From NCBI GenBank assembly GCA_963749515.1, contig CAVVMR010000001.1, forward strand, positions 434,001-498,000: a DNA stretch of 64,000 bases, read 5' to 3'. The stretch comes from Gaiellasilicea sp963749515. Lineage in GTDB: Bacteria; Actinomycetota; Thermoleophilia; Gaiellales; Gaiellaceae. The translations under genes were made by a program, and so were the position numbers. Under the pieces are notes generated by a model. It did not search any database, was not told where the DNA came from, and saw only the letters and a program-made list of their open reading frames with translations. Below are positions 24,665 through 33,837 of the stretch, piece after piece (within the stretch, counting starts at the first letter, position 1; every line of letters begins with the position of its first letter).

Positions 24665-25045
24665 TCACTCGACCGCTTCGAAGAACGTCGTGTCGCCGCG
24701 CTCCGGGGGCGCGCCGTAGATGAAGAGACGCAGCTCGTCCTCGTGCCGGTTCGAGAGCTGCAGCGGCGTGCCGGGCTGGACGACCAGCACGCTGCCCGTC
24801 GCCAGCTCGTGCTGCTCGACGGCCCCGTCCTCGCCCATGTGGATGGTGAGCGTGCCGTCCATGACGACGAAGACCTCCTCCTGGATCGGATCGCTGTGGC
24901 GGCGCCCGACCGCGCCCGCCGGGTAGCGGAAGAGGTTCGCCCGAGACTGCGTCAGCCCCTCCGACACTCCGGCGGCGAGGCGCGGATCGCCCTCGCGGCG
25001 CGGCTGCCAGTCGAAGTCGGCGGCGTGGAAGATCGTGTAGCCCAC
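24665..25045 (-). CDS. Cupin-domain protein
   Basis: A 126-aa single-domain cupin beginning at GTG 25045. The motif 1 region is AVGRRHSDPIQEEVFVVMDG (the family Gly, His and Glu pattern), with ELATGSVLVVQPGTPLQLSN as the second motif. It is not closely similar to the cupin across the repeat. Function unknown. A strong 12-bp stem lies just upstream of its start. Confidence 0.82.
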   Translation of the reverse strand: MGYTIFHAADFDWQPRREGDPRLAAGVSEGLTQSRANLFRYPAGAVGRRHSDPIQEEVFVVMDGTLTIHMGEDGAVEQHELATGSVLVVQPGTPLQLSNRHEDELRLFIYGAPPERGDTTFFEAVE

Positions 25046-25063
25046 GAAGTCATTTTCACATGC

Positions 25064-25096
25064 GGACGCGTCCCGGGGAGAGGTCGGGACGCGTCC
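25064..25096. terminator. Strong 12-bp inverted repeat
   Basis: GGACGCGTCCCG and CGGGACGCGTCC form a perfect 12-bp stem with a 9-base loop, followed on the plus strand by CTGTTTTA. It could terminate transcription arriving from the peptidase gene on the minus strand, or act in the leader of the cupin gene 19 bases away. The remaining bases up to 25304 show no gene. Confidence 0.5.
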
Positions 25097-25304
25097 AGCT
25101 CTGTTTTAGGCGTGCGAGCGACGCACGGGAGAGAAGGCGACGGTGCCTCTCACGCTCGGCCCGAGGAAGGGGTGGGGCCGGCGGTGGCGTAGGGGAGTCG
25201 CGGCGGTCGCTCGATTCATGGCCTCAGCCTTGCAGCCGGCGGACGTCCTGCGTCTTCGGCGCGCAGGTGTTCTGGGGTGCGGTTTACCGCACTCTTCGAG
25301 CTGG

Positions 25305-27245
25305 CTACTTCAGGTGGCGGTCGAACCACTCGAGCAGGAGCTCGAAGCGCTGCACCCGGTGCACCGGATTCCCCGAGCGCGACAGCTCGTGGCTCTCGAC
25401 CGGGAAGCGCACCATCTCGACGTCCTTCTTCAGCAGCCGCAGCGTCGTGAAGAGCTGCTCGGCCTGCTCGATGTTGCAGCGCAGGTCCTGCTCGGAATGC
25501 AGGATCAGAAGCGGCGTCTCGATCTCCTTGGCGTAGGTCCACGGCGACATCTGGAGGTAGGTGTCGACGTCGTCGTGGACGAAGACGCCGTGGTAGCCCT
25601 TGAAGACCCAGCCGATGTCGCTGGAGCCGTACATCGAGACGAGGTTGTTGACGGCCCGCTCCGAGCAGGCTGCCTTGAAGCGGTTGGTGTGACTCACGAT
25701 CCAGGAGGTCATGAAGCCGCCGTACGAGCCGCCGAGCACTCCCATGCGATCGGGGTCGCAGAAGTCGAAGCGCTTCAGGGCCTCGTCGGCGACGGCCATC
25801 AGATCCTGGTAGTCGACCGTCCCCCAGCCGGGGCCGAGCTCGCCGGGGCCCATGATCGCGCGGCCCCACGCCTCCGAGTAGCCGGACGATCCGCGCGGGT
25901 TCGAGTACACGACCGCGTAGCCGCCGCCGGCGTACACCTGCGTCTCGTCGAAGAAGCCGTTTCCGTACTGGGTGAAGGGACCGCCGTGGATGTTGAGCAG
26001 GACGGGACACCGCTCTCCCTCCGTGAGTCCCGCCGGGCGTGCGATCCACGCCTCGACCTCGGATCCGTCGGCCGAGACGGCGGTGAAGCGCTCCGGGATA
26101 ACGAGCTCCCGGCCGGCGGCGAAGGCGCGGCCGACCTCGGTCACCTGCTGCGCGCCCACATAGAGCTCGGTCAGATCGGGCGCAGTCGTCCCCGCGCGGA
26201 CGATCACGCCGTCGCGGGCATCGAAGCTCGTGAGCACGATCTCGCCGCCGTGCACGAGTTCCGGCTCGCCACCCTCCGGCGACACGCGGTAGACGTGCAC
26301 GTTGCCCGCGTCCTCGATCGCGAAGACGATGGAGCCCTCGTCCCAGATCGGCTCGCGCAGGTCGGGATACGGGTCGCAGTTGCGGTCGAGCGACGTGGTG
26401 AGCAGACGCAGGTCCCCGCCCGACTTCGCATCGACGACCCCGATCTGTGCGTGGCGCGGGAAGTCCAGGCCGGCCGGTGACCACTTGACGGCGAGCAGCG
26501 ACCCGTCGGGAGAGAACGAGGGCGCGTAGTAGTTGCCGTCGCCGGGCGTCAGCCGTTTCGGCTCGCCGCCCGCGGCCGGCACGACGTAGATGTCGGCCTT
26601 CAGGTCGATGTCCCAGTCGGCGTCTCGGGAGGAGGTGAACGCGACGTCTCCGTCCGGTGTCCAGGTCGGCTGCGCGTCCTCGAAGTCGCCGTCCGTCAGC
26701 TGCTTCGCCTCGCCGGAGCCGTCGGCCGGGACGACGAAGATGTGCCGGCGCCGGTCGCCCGTCCAGCCGACGCTGTCCAGCTTGAACTGGAGCCGCGTGA
26801 ACCGCCGCGGCGCTCGTTTCTTGTCGTCCTCCTCCTCGTACGCCTCGTCCGGGACGCGCGCGGAGAAGACGAGCTGCGTTCCGTCGGGTGACCACGCCGG
26901 CTCTCCCGCGTCGTCCTTCAGGTCGGTCAAGCACTCTGGCTCGCCGCCGCCGGCGGGCATGACGTACAGCTGGCGGTGCGCCTTCTCGTCGGCGCCGCGC
27001 TTCGACACGAACGCCAGCCGTGAGCCGTCCGGCGACCAGCGCGGCTGCGAATCGTTCTTCCCGGTCGTGAACCTCCGTGGCGGCTCGGAGCCGTCCGTCT
27101 TCGCGATCCAGATCGACTGGCGGTACTCGTTCTCGTCCTTGTCGATCGACCAGACGACGTACGCGACGTCGTTTCCGCCCGGCCGCACGCGCGGGTCGGA
27201 GACGCCCGTGAGCTCGTAGACGTCCTCGGGCCGCATCCCTCCCAC
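25305..27245 (-). CDS. S9-family serine peptidase (acylaminoacyl/dipeptidyl peptidase-like)
   Basis: The 646-aa peptidase has an N-terminal beta-propeller of TolB-like repeats (SPDGSRLAFVS, SPDGTQLVFSA, TPDGDVAFTS). A C-terminal alpha/beta hydrolase follows, with the nucleophile in GGSYGGFMTSW (about residue 490), Asp in LHSEQDLRCN and His in VESHELSRSG. Such enzymes clip short peptides or acylated residues. No signal peptide is visible, so it is probably cytoplasmic. It is a single gene, divergent from the dehydrogenase-like gene at 27278. Confidence 0.93.
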   Translation of the reverse strand: MGGMRPEDVYELTGVSDPRVRPGGNDVAYVVWSIDKDENEYRQSIWIAKTDGSEPPRRFTTGKNDSQPRWSPDGSRLAFVSKRGADEKAHRQLYVMPAGGGEPECLTDLKDDAGEPAWSPDGTQLVFSARVPDEAYEEEDDKKRAPRRFTRLQFKLDSVGWTGDRRRHIFVVPADGSGEAKQLTDGDFEDAQPTWTPDGDVAFTSSRDADWDIDLKADIYVVPAAGGEPKRLTPGDGNYYAPSFSPDGSLLAVKWSPAGLDFPRHAQIGVVDAKSGGDLRLLTTSLDRNCDPYPDLREPIWDEGSIVFAIEDAGNVHVYRVSPEGGEPELVHGGEIVLTSFDARDGVIVRAGTTAPDLTELYVGAQQVTEVGRAFAAGRELVIPERFTAVSADGSEVEAWIARPAGLTEGERCPVLLNIHGGPFTQYGNGFFDETQVYAGGGYAVVYSNPRGSSGYSEAWGRAIMGPGELGPGWGTVDYQDLMAVADEALKRFDFCDPDRMGVLGGSYGGFMTSWIVSHTNRFKAACSERAVNNLVSMYGSSDIGWVFKGYHGVFVHDDVDTYLQMSPWTYAKEIETPLLILHSEQDLRCNIEQAEQLFTTLRLLKKDVEMVRFPVESHELSRSGNPVHRVQRFELLLEWFDRHLK

Positions 27246-27277
27246 GGACCGAACTATCTCACGTAGCGTCTCTTTCC

Positions 27278-28462
27278 ATGCGCGTTCTCGTGATCGGGGC
27301 GGGTGGAGTCGGAGCGGCGGTCGCCTCCGTGGCCCAGCGCCGCGGCTTCTTCGAGCGGATGGTGTTCGCGGACGTCGACGAGAACCGCGCGCGGCGGGCG
27401 ATCGAGACGCACAGCGACGAGCGCTTCGGAGCTGCGGCCGTCGACGCGTCCGACGCCGCGGCGATCGCAGAGCTCGCTCGCGCCGAGCGGGCCGATGCGA
27501 TCCTCAACGCGGTCGATCCCCGCTTCAACCCGCCGATCTTCGAAGCGGCGTTCGAGGCGGGCTGCACCTACCTCGACATGGCAATGACCCTCTCGAACGC
27601 CGAGACCGGCGAGAAGCTCGGCGACGCCCAGTTCGCGCAGGCTTCCCGCTGGGAGGAGGCCGGCCGGCTCGCGCTCGTCGGCATCGGCGTCGAGCCTGGC
27701 CTCTCCGACGTCTTCGCCCGCCTCGCGCGCGACGAGCTCTTCTCGGAGATCGACCTGATCGGGATCCGCGACGGCGCCGACCTCGAGGTCGAGGGCTACG
27801 ACTTCGCGCCCACCTTCTCGATCTGGACGACGATCGAGGAGTGCCTCAACCCGCCGGTGATCTGGGAGCGCGATCGAGGCTGGTACACGACCGAGCCGTT
27901 CTCCGAGCCCGAGGTCTTCGTCTTCCCGGAAGGGATCGGGCCGGTGGAGTGCGTCAACGTCGAGCACGAGGAGGTGCTGCTGATCCCGCGCTGGGTGGAC
28001 TGCCGCCGCGTCGACTTCAAGTACGGGCTCGGTGAGGAGTTCATCGACGTGCTGAAGACGCTGCACAAGCTCGGGCTCGACTCCACGAAGCCGGTCAAGG
28101 TGCGTGGGGTCGAGGTGGCGCCGCGCGACATGGTCGCCGCCGCGCTTCCGGATCCGGCGACGCTCGGCGACCGGATGCGCGGTAAGACCTGCGCCGGCAC
28201 CTACGTCACCGGCACCGGCAAGGACGGCCGGCCCCGGCAGACGTACCTCTACCACGTGCTCGACAACGAGCACTCGATGCGGGAGTGGGGGCACCAGGCG
28301 GTCGTCCTGCAGACGGCGCTGAACCCGGTCGCGGCGCTCGAGTTGCTCGCGGCGGGGGAGTGGCAGGGAGTCGGCGTCCTCGGGCCGGAGGCGTTTCCGC
28401 CGCAGCCGTTCCTCGACGTCCTCGCGGAATACGGCGCGCCGCACGGGATCGAGGATCGGTAG
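27278..28462 (+). CDS. Saccharopine dehydrogenase-family oxidoreductase
   Basis: The 394-aa protein opens with a Rossmann NAD(P) site (MRVLVIGAGGVGAAVASVAQ) and follows the Lys9-type layout: ADVDENRARRA after beta 2, then NAVDPRFNPPIFEAAFEAGC and the catalytic domain with GIGVEPGLSDVFAR. Relatives make saccharopine or carboxynorspermidine-type imino acids. The true substrate is unknown. It lies 10 bases before the M3 peptidase gene, so the pair may share a transcript. Confidence 0.88.
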   Translation: MRVLVIGAGGVGAAVASVAQRRGFFERMVFADVDENRARRAIETHSDERFGAAAVDASDAAAIAELARAERADAILNAVDPRFNPPIFEAAFEAGCTYLDMAMTLSNAETGEKLGDAQFAQASRWEEAGRLALVGIGVEPGLSDVFARLARDELFSEIDLIGIRDGADLEVEGYDFAPTFSIWTTIEECLNPPVIWERDRGWYTTEPFSEPEVFVFPEGIGPVECVNVEHEEVLLIPRWVDCRRVDFKYGLGEEFIDVLKTLHKLGLDSTKPVKVRGVEVAPRDMVAAALPDPATLGDRMRGKTCAGTYVTGTGKDGRPRQTYLYHVLDNEHSMREWGHQAVVLQTALNPVAALELLAAGEWQGVGVLGPEAFPPQPFLDVLAEYGAPHGIEDR

Positions 28463-28471
28463 GTTTTCGTC

Positions 28472-30271
28472 GTGAGCGCAGTCGCGACCGGTGCCGAGGC
28501 CGTCGAGTGGAATCTCTCCGATCTCTACGAGGGCCCTGACGATCCCAGGATCGAGTCGGAGCTCGACGAGGCTCTGACCGCGTCACAGGCATTTCGCGAG
28601 CGCTACCGCGGCAAGCTCGGCGAGCTCTCCGCAGCCGAGCTCAACGACGCCGTCGCGGAGGTCGAGCGGATCCGGTCTGCCTCGACCCGCGTCGAGACGT
28701 ACGCCCGCCTCCGGCAAGCGGCCGACAGCTCCGATCAGGCCCGCGGCGCGCTCGTGCAGAAGGTGCGCGAGCGCAACACGCAGATCGAGACCGAGCTCCT
28801 CTTCTTCGACCTCGAATGGAGCGCGCTCGACGACGACACGGCCGAGCGGCTACTCGCGGATCCCGCGCTCGACACGTACGCCTCGGTCCTGCGCTCCGAG
28901 CGCCGCTACAAGCCGTACCTGCTCTCCGAGCCGGAGGAGAGGATCTCGGCCGAGAAGAGCGTCACCGGTTCGAGCGCCTGGGGCCGCTTCTTCAACGAGC
29001 TCCTCTCCGAGCTCACCGTCTCACTCGACGGCGAGCAGCTCTCGCTCGACGAGGCGCTCTCGCGCCTCGCGCGGCTGACCGATCAGGGCGAGCGCGGCCG
29101 CGTCGCCGAGGCGGTGACGCAGACTCTCCGGCCGGGCCTCCGGACGCGTGGCTACGTCCTGAACACGATCCTGAACGAACGCGCGATCGAGGATCGTCTG
29201 CGCGGCTTCGACACGTGGATCTCGGCCCAGAATCTCTCGAACGAGATCCCGGACGAGGCGACGCAGAGCCTCATCGACGCGATCATGGCGCGCTACGACA
29301 TTCCGCGGCGTTTCTACGCCCTCAAGGCGCGGCTGCTGGGCCTCCCGCAGCTGAAGGACTATGACCGCTTCGCGCCGCTTCAGGAAGTAGGCGGCACGAT
29401 CGCCTGGGACGACGCGCAGGAGATCGTCCTCGAAGCGTTCAACGACTTCTCGCCGGTGGCGGGCGAGATCATCGGCAACTTCTTCGAGAAGGACTGGATC
29501 GATGCCGCCGTGCGGCCGGGGAAGATGCTCGGCGCGTTCTGCGCCACGCTCATCCCCGAGGTCCACCCGTACGTGCTGATGAACTACGCCGGCGAGCGTC
29601 GGAGCGTTCTGACGCTGGCGCACGAGCTCGGCCATGGGCTGCACGGCTCGCTCGCGCAGGATCTCGGGCTGCTGAACGCCCGGACGCCGCTCACCCTGGC
29701 CGAGACGGCGTCGGTGTTCGGCGAGGCGCTGACATTCGAGAAGCTGATGGCGAGGGAGGACGATCCTCGCGCCCGGCTCGACCTGATCGTCGGCCGCATC
29801 GACGACGCGATCTCGACGGTCTTCCGCCAGATCGCTCTCAATCGCTTCGAGCACGCAATCCACACGGGGCGCCGCGACGAAGGCGAGCTGCCGATCGAGC
29901 GAATCTCGCAGTTCTGGTCGGCCGAGCAGCGGCGGATGCTGGGCGACGCGGTCGAGGTCACCGACAACTACGGGATCTGGTGGAGCTACGTGCCGCACTT
30001 CATCGCCGTGCCGGGCTACGTCTACGCGTACTCGTTCGGCTACCTCTTCTCGCTCGCCATCTACCGGCGCTACCTGGAGGAGGGCGAGGCGCTCGTGGAG
30101 CCCTACCTCGATCTCCTTCGCGCAGGAGGGTCGGCTCCGCCTGCTGAGCTCGCCTCGCGGCTCGGTTTCGACATCGGCGACCCGGGCTTCTGGGCAGCCG
30201 GCCTGGACGCGATCGGCGCGCTCGTGGACGAGGCCGAGCAGCTCGCCGCCCAGCTCGACGGCGCCAAGTAG
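28472..30271 (+). CDS. pepF: Oligoendopeptidase F-type M3 metallopeptidase
   Basis: The 599-aa cytosolic zinc peptidase cleaves oligopeptides. The zinc site is LAHELGHGLHGSLA (HExxH, about residue 385), with the third ligand in ETASVFGEALTFEKL. The mostly helical body and length fit PepF/M3B. GTG 28472 is the start. A short intergenic gap leads to the nucleosidase-like gene. Confidence 0.94.
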   Translation: MSAVATGAEAVEWNLSDLYEGPDDPRIESELDEALTASQAFRERYRGKLGELSAAELNDAVAEVERIRSASTRVETYARLRQAADSSDQARGALVQKVRERNTQIETELLFFDLEWSALDDDTAERLLADPALDTYASVLRSERRYKPYLLSEPEERISAEKSVTGSSAWGRFFNELLSELTVSLDGEQLSLDEALSRLARLTDQGERGRVAEAVTQTLRPGLRTRGYVLNTILNERAIEDRLRGFDTWISAQNLSNEIPDEATQSLIDAIMARYDIPRRFYALKARLLGLPQLKDYDRFAPLQEVGGTIAWDDAQEIVLEAFNDFSPVAGEIIGNFFEKDWIDAAVRPGKMLGAFCATLIPEVHPYVLMNYAGERRSVLTLAHELGHGLHGSLAQDLGLLNARTPLTLAETASVFGEALTFEKLMAREDDPRARLDLIVGRIDDAISTVFRQIALNRFEHAIHTGRRDEGELPIERISQFWSAEQRRMLGDAVEVTDNYGIWWSYVPHFIAVPGYVYAYSFGYLFSLAIYRRYLEEGEALVEPYLDLLRAGGSAPPAELASRLGFDIGDPGFWAAGLDAIGALVDEAEQLAAQLDGAK

Positions 30272-30282
30272 CAGACAGTCAC

Positions 30283-30831
30283 TTGGCCGGCTCGGGCGTC
30301 CTGGTGGTGGCTGCGACCGGGCGGGAGCTCGCGCCGGTCGAGGGGGTGCGGACGCTCGTCTGCGGGATCGGGCCGGTGGAGGCGGCCGTCGCGACTGCGC
30401 GGGCGCTCGCCGAGGAGCGGCCGGAGGCGGTCCTCCACGTGGGGATCGCCGGTGCGCGCGGGCTCGTGCCGCTGACGCTCGTCCTCGGCTCCGAGGCCGT
30501 GTACTGCGACGCGGCCGGCCCGTTGGTCACCGCGGTGGCGCATCCGGACGCCGACCTCCTCGCACGTCTCCGCGCCGCCTTTCCCGAGGCGAGCGTGCAG
30601 CCGATCGGGACGAGCGCCCGCGTGGGCGGCTCCCGTGACGTCGACGTCGAGGCGATGGAGGGCTTCGCGGTCCTCCGCGCCTGCGAGCTCGCGGGCGTCC
30701 CGGCGGTCGAGGGACGGATCGTCTCGAACGAGATCGGCGAGCCCGACCGGGCGCTCTGGCGGTTCGACGAGGCCTTCGCAGCGCTTGGCGAGGTGCTCCC
30801 GCGACTCGTCGCGGTAGCGTCCTCCGCGTGA
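30283..30831 (+). CDS. Phosphorylase/nucleosidase superfamily protein (futalosine hydrolase-like)
   Basis: The 182-aa protein has the nucleoside phosphorylase fold motifs: LVVAATGRELAPV near the N terminus, VLHVGIAGARG, and DVEAMEGFAVLRAC followed by RIVSNEIGEPD. These resemble futalosine hydrolase (MqnB) and MTA/SAH nucleosidase. It is shorter than usual MqnB (about 220 aa) and no other menaquinone genes are nearby, so the substrate is uncertain. The start is TTG 30283 as drawn, without a clear Shine-Dalgarno. Its end overlaps the next gene. Confidence 0.75.
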   Translation: MAGSGVLVVAATGRELAPVEGVRTLVCGIGPVEAAVATARALAEERPEAVLHVGIAGARGLVPLTLVLGSEAVYCDAAGPLVTAVAHPDADLLARLRAAFPEASVQPIGTSARVGGSRDVDVEAMEGFAVLRACELAGVPAVEGRIVSNEIGEPDRALWRFDEAFAALGEVLPRLVAVASSA

Positions 30832-31487
30832 GCAAGAAGGAACAGCCGCCCCCGCTTCCGCCCGAGACCCGCACGGTCGGGCAGCTCGTGGCCGAGACGC
30901 TGAAGCTCTACGGAGACAACCCCTGGAGGTCCCTTGCGCTCGGGATCAGCGTCACGGTCATCAACCAGATCTCGGTCGGCCACACCACGCTCTTCCAGGT
31001 CCTGGTGCTTGCGGCCTGCTCTCCGCTGATGGCCGCATCCTTTGCCGGAGCCTCGGCCATCGTGGGCGGCGTGCGCCCACGGCGGGAGGATGTCGTGCGC
31101 GCCGTGGTCGTCGGCTCGTTCGTCTTCGCTCCCGCGGCCTTCCTCACGCTCCTCTTCGTGCTGCCCGCGGTGGCCTGGCTCGCCCTCGTCGGCCTCGTCG
31201 TGCCGGTGCTGATCCTCGAGCGTCCGGGGATCGGAGCCGCCTTCCGACGCGCGCTCCAGCTGGCGCGCGCCGACTACATCCACGCGATCGGGTCGCTCGC
31301 GACGCTGGCAATCCTCTTCGGGCTCGTGAAGCTGACCCTCGTCGTCCTCCTCCGCGACCTGGGCGACGCAGGCGAGCGCGCCGCGCTCGGGCTCGCCGAC
31401 CTCGTGATGTCGCCGCTCCTCTTCCTCGGCGGCGCCCTGCTCTACGTCGACCAGGCTGCCAGAGTACGATCCAGGCCCGCGACCTGA
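30828..31487 (+). CDS. Integral membrane protein of unknown function
   Basis: This 219-aa protein begins with a Pro-rich cytosolic stretch (KEQPPPLPPETR) and then has about six hydrophobic helices, including FVFAPAAFLTLLFVLPAVAW and MSPLLFLGGALLYVD. A central amphipathic segment, ERPGIGAAFRRALQLARADY, resembles glycerophosphodiesterase-associated membrane domains, but I cannot assign it. GTG 30828 overlaps the previous stop (GTGA), implying co-translation. Confidence 0.75.
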   Translation: MSKKEQPPPLPPETRTVGQLVAETLKLYGDNPWRSLALGISVTVINQISVGHTTLFQVLVLAACSPLMAASFAGASAIVGGVRPRREDVVRAVVVGSFVFAPAAFLTLLFVLPAVAWLALVGLVVPVLILERPGIGAAFRRALQLARADYIHAIGSLATLAILFGLVKLTLVVLLRDLGDAGERAALGLADLVMSPLLFLGGALLYVDQAARVRSRPAT

Positions 31488-31495
31488 GGAGGAGC

Positions 31496-31783
31496 ATGCC
31501 GACCTACTTGATGCTCACGACGCTGACGCCGCAGGGCGTTCAGACGCTGAAGGCGAACCCGAGCCGGTTGCGCGAAGTGAACCGCGACGTCGAGGAGCTG
31601 GGTGCTCAGGTGTTGCACCAGTGGGCGACACTCGGCGAGTACGACTTCGTGAACATCGTCGAGGCGCCCGACGCCGCGACAGTCGCGAAGGTCTCGCTCG
31701 CGCTCGGCGCCCGCGGCAGCGCGAAGCTGCAATCGCTCGAGCTCGTCGACATCGACACGCTCCTGGGGGCGCTCGACAGCTAG
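31496..31783 (+). CDS. GYD-domain protein
   Basis: A 95-aa single-domain protein with the motif GEYDFVNIVEAPD at about residues 48-60, which is the family GxYD signature, and the start MPTYLMLTTLTPQGVQTLK. These small ferredoxin-like-fold proteins have no firm function. ATG 31496 follows GGAGGAGC. Its end overlaps the convergent small gene by 4 bases. Confidence 0.87.
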   Translation: MPTYLMLTTLTPQGVQTLKANPSRLREVNRDVEELGAQVLHQWATLGEYDFVNIVEAPDAATVAKVSLALGARGSAKLQSLELVDIDTLLGALDS

Positions 31784-31983
31784 GAGTCGCTGTGCTGCTG
31801 CTGCTGGCGGAAGCGGTGGACGGCCTTCGACTTCTTCGCCGCCTTCGGCTCCCGCGGCGGTGGCTTCGGATCGTGCTCCTCGAGCCAGCGGGCGGCCTCG
31901 TCCTCCGGGTCGACGCCGACTGCACGCTCGCGCTCGCCCCGCTTCAGCGCGCCCCGGCTCGTGAGCGGCCGCTTGTAGCTCAC
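31780..31983 (-). CDS. Small basic hypothetical protein
   Basis: A 67-aa hydrophilic, basic protein (RPLTSRGALKRGER, later EPKAAKKSKAVHRFRQQQQ). I do not recognise it. GTG 31983 overlaps the stop of the enolase-like gene as GTGA, which supports it as the last gene of the psuK operon. The longer frame upstream lies inside that gene and is not real. It could bind nucleic acid by charge alone. Confidence 0.55.
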   Translation of the reverse strand: MSYKRPLTSRGALKRGERERAVGVDPEDEAARWLEEHDPKPPPREPKAAKKSKAVHRFRQQQQHSDS

Positions 31984-32957
31984 CGGAACCCAGGCTCGGC
32001 GGTGGGCGGCGGGAGGGGGCTCTGCTGCAGGCCCGGCCTCGGGCCGCCGTCGTTGTAGTCCTTCGGCGCGACGTCGTTCGGCGTGTCCGGATGGAAGAGC
32101 GAGGCGAGGTGTTGGATCTGGCCGCGTCCCGGACCGAGCTCGAACTGGCCGCCCCCGTAGAGCGCGATGCCGCGCTCCTCGCAGGCGTCGTAGAAGTCGA
32201 AGAGGTTGCGAACCGAGCCGAAGCGCGACGGCTTCGAGTTGAGGCAGCGCGGCCGCCACTCGAGTGCATCGATGTCTGCGACGGAGTGAAGCGGAAAGTC
32301 CCAGGTGAGCCGCTCGCGGTGCGGCTCCAGCACCGGCCGCGTCTCGTCGGTGATGCGCGCATCCTCCAGCCAGGCGTCCGGGAAGGCCTCGGCTACGCGG
32401 CCGTAGAGCTCGGCCGAGGGGGTCGCGTCCACCCACTCCCCCTCGTACAGGCCCTTCAGGTCGACGACGTCGACGGCGCCGGTCGCAGCAAGCTCGGCCA
32501 CGACCTCGTCCGTCCACTTGTCGCTCGCGTCGAGCTTGAACCGAATGTCGGAGTAGAGCTCCCGCCACTCGCGTAGGGCGTTCTGGGAGACGACGAAGCG
32601 CACCGGGCTGGGCTCGCGCCCGACCGCCTCGGCGAGCGAGATCCCGGCCTGGCGGAGCGCGAGGTCGAGCGCCGCCGACTCGAGCCCCCAAGGCCGGTAG
32701 CCCGGCTGGTCGGCGACCAGGCCGGAGAACTCCTCCAGCGTGTGGCTTCCGGCAAGCGGCGGAAGGGCGTCGTCCGTGAATGCGAGCTGGAGCTCGCCGT
32801 CGTAGCTGACGTCCTCGCCGACGCCCTCCTGCCCGGCCCCGTGCAGGTGGACGACGGTTGTCCGCCGGGTCATGTGCTTGAGCGGAAGCGCGTGCGGCTC
32901 GAGCTCGACGCGGTCGATGACGAGCGGCAGCTCACGAACGTGGTCAAAGAGTGGCAT
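31980..32957 (-). CDS. Enolase-superfamily protein with altered catalytic motifs
   Basis: The 325-aa protein follows the muconate/mandelate/o-succinylbenzoate synthase layout: an N-terminal capping region, then a barrel with DIRFKLDASDKW, VDVVDLKGLYEG, AWLEDARITDE, CLNSKPSRFGS and GGGQFELGPGRGQ. Metal and base positions differ from the standard KxK, DxN and ExP set (KLD, DLK, LED). The activity is therefore uncertain, though a catalytic role is possible. Its start overlaps the end of psuG by 14 bases, placing it in the pseudouridine operon. Confidence 0.75.
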   Translation of the reverse strand: MPLFDHVRELPLVIDRVELEPHALPLKHMTRRTTVVHLHGAGQEGVGEDVSYDGELQLAFTDDALPPLAGSHTLEEFSGLVADQPGYRPWGLESAALDLALRQAGISLAEAVGREPSPVRFVVSQNALREWRELYSDIRFKLDASDKWTDEVVAELAATGAVDVVDLKGLYEGEWVDATPSAELYGRVAEAFPDAWLEDARITDETRPVLEPHRERLTWDFPLHSVADIDALEWRPRCLNSKPSRFGSVRNLFDFYDACEERGIALYGGGQFELGPGRGQIQHLASLFHPDTPNDVAPKDYNDGGPRPGLQQSPLPPPTAEPGFR

Positions 32958-33837
32958 AGGCGACGGCCACCTCCGCGGCCAGGCCGGCGTTGTCCGCGAT
33001 CAGGTCGCGGTTGGCGGCAAGCGTGCGCCCGCCGGATTCTCGGTGAAGGTAGGAGAGGACGAAAGGCGTCACGGCCTGGCCCATGATGCCTTGCTCGCGG
33101 GCATCGTCGAGCGCTTGCTCGATCAGCGGCTCGACGTCGTCCAGGCTGTCGGTGGCCGGGCGAGCGAGCAGGATCGAGGTATGGCGGCCGAGCCGCCAGT
33201 GGGCGCGCGCGATCCGCGCCGCCTCGTCGGCGCTCTCGACGCGGGTCGAGACGGGCGGCCCGCCGTGCGCCGTGTAGAAGAGCGGCAGATCGTCGGTGCG
33301 GTAGCCGAGCACGGGCACGCCGAGCGTTTCGAGCAGCTCCGCCGTCGCGGGCACGTCCAGGATCGACTTCACGCCCGAGGAGACGATCAGCGCCTCGGTC
33401 CGGATCAGCTCGCCAAGGTCGGCCGAGACGTCCGGCGGAGTGGGAAAGCCGCGATGGACGCCTCCGAGGCCGCCCGTGCCCATGAACCCGATCCCGACGA
33501 CCCGGCAGGCGGCGAGCGTGCCGCCGACCGTCGTCGCGCCGACGGCGCCCTGGGCGATCGCCGCCGCGAGGTCGCGCGGACCGACCTTGCGTGCGTCGGC
33601 GTTGAAGCGGCCGAGCTCGTCCTCCGTCAGTCCGACACGCAGCAGTCCGTCCAGGACGCCGATCGTGGCGGGCACCGCGCCGGCTGCGCGCACGCGCCGT
33701 TCGCTCTCGAGGCCCACCTCGACGCCCTCCCCGGGCGGGAAGCCGTGCGCGACGAGCGTCGTCTCGAGCGCGACCACCGGTCGCCGGTCTGCCAGCGCGT
33801 GGCCGACCTCGTCCGAGATCTGGAAGAGATCTTTCAC
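32944..33837 (-). CDS. psuG: Pseudouridine-5'-phosphate glycosidase PsuG
   Basis: The 297-aa enzyme cleaves pseudouridine 5'-phosphate to uracil and ribose 5-phosphate. Family motifs seen are ALETTLVAHGFPPGEGVEV near the start, VGATTVGGTLAACRVVG, GIGFMGTGGLGGVHRG and ESGGRTLAANRDLI at the C terminus. GTG 33837 overlaps the psuK stop as GTGA; the longer frame upstream is antisense-like and rejected. Together with psuK it forms a complete pseudouridine breakdown path. Confidence 0.95.
   Translation of the reverse strand: MKDLFQISDEVGHALADRRPVVALETTLVAHGFPPGEGVEVGLESERRVRAAGAVPATIGVLDGLLRVGLTEDELGRFNADARKVGPRDLAAAIAQGAVGATTVGGTLAACRVVGIGFMGTGGLGGVHRGFPTPPDVSADLGELIRTEALIVSSGVKSILDVPATAELLETLGVPVLGYRTDDLPLFYTAHGGPPVSTRVESADEAARIARAHWRLGRHTSILLARPATDSLDDVEPLIEQALDDAREQGIMGQAVTPFVLSYLHRESGGRTLAANRDLIADNAGLAAEVAVAYATL

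Noticed and set aside
25106..25219. Minus-strand 37-codon frame before the hairpin at 25064
   Set aside because: Arg/His/Pro-rich peptide with no homology or Shine-Dalgarno support; probably chance.
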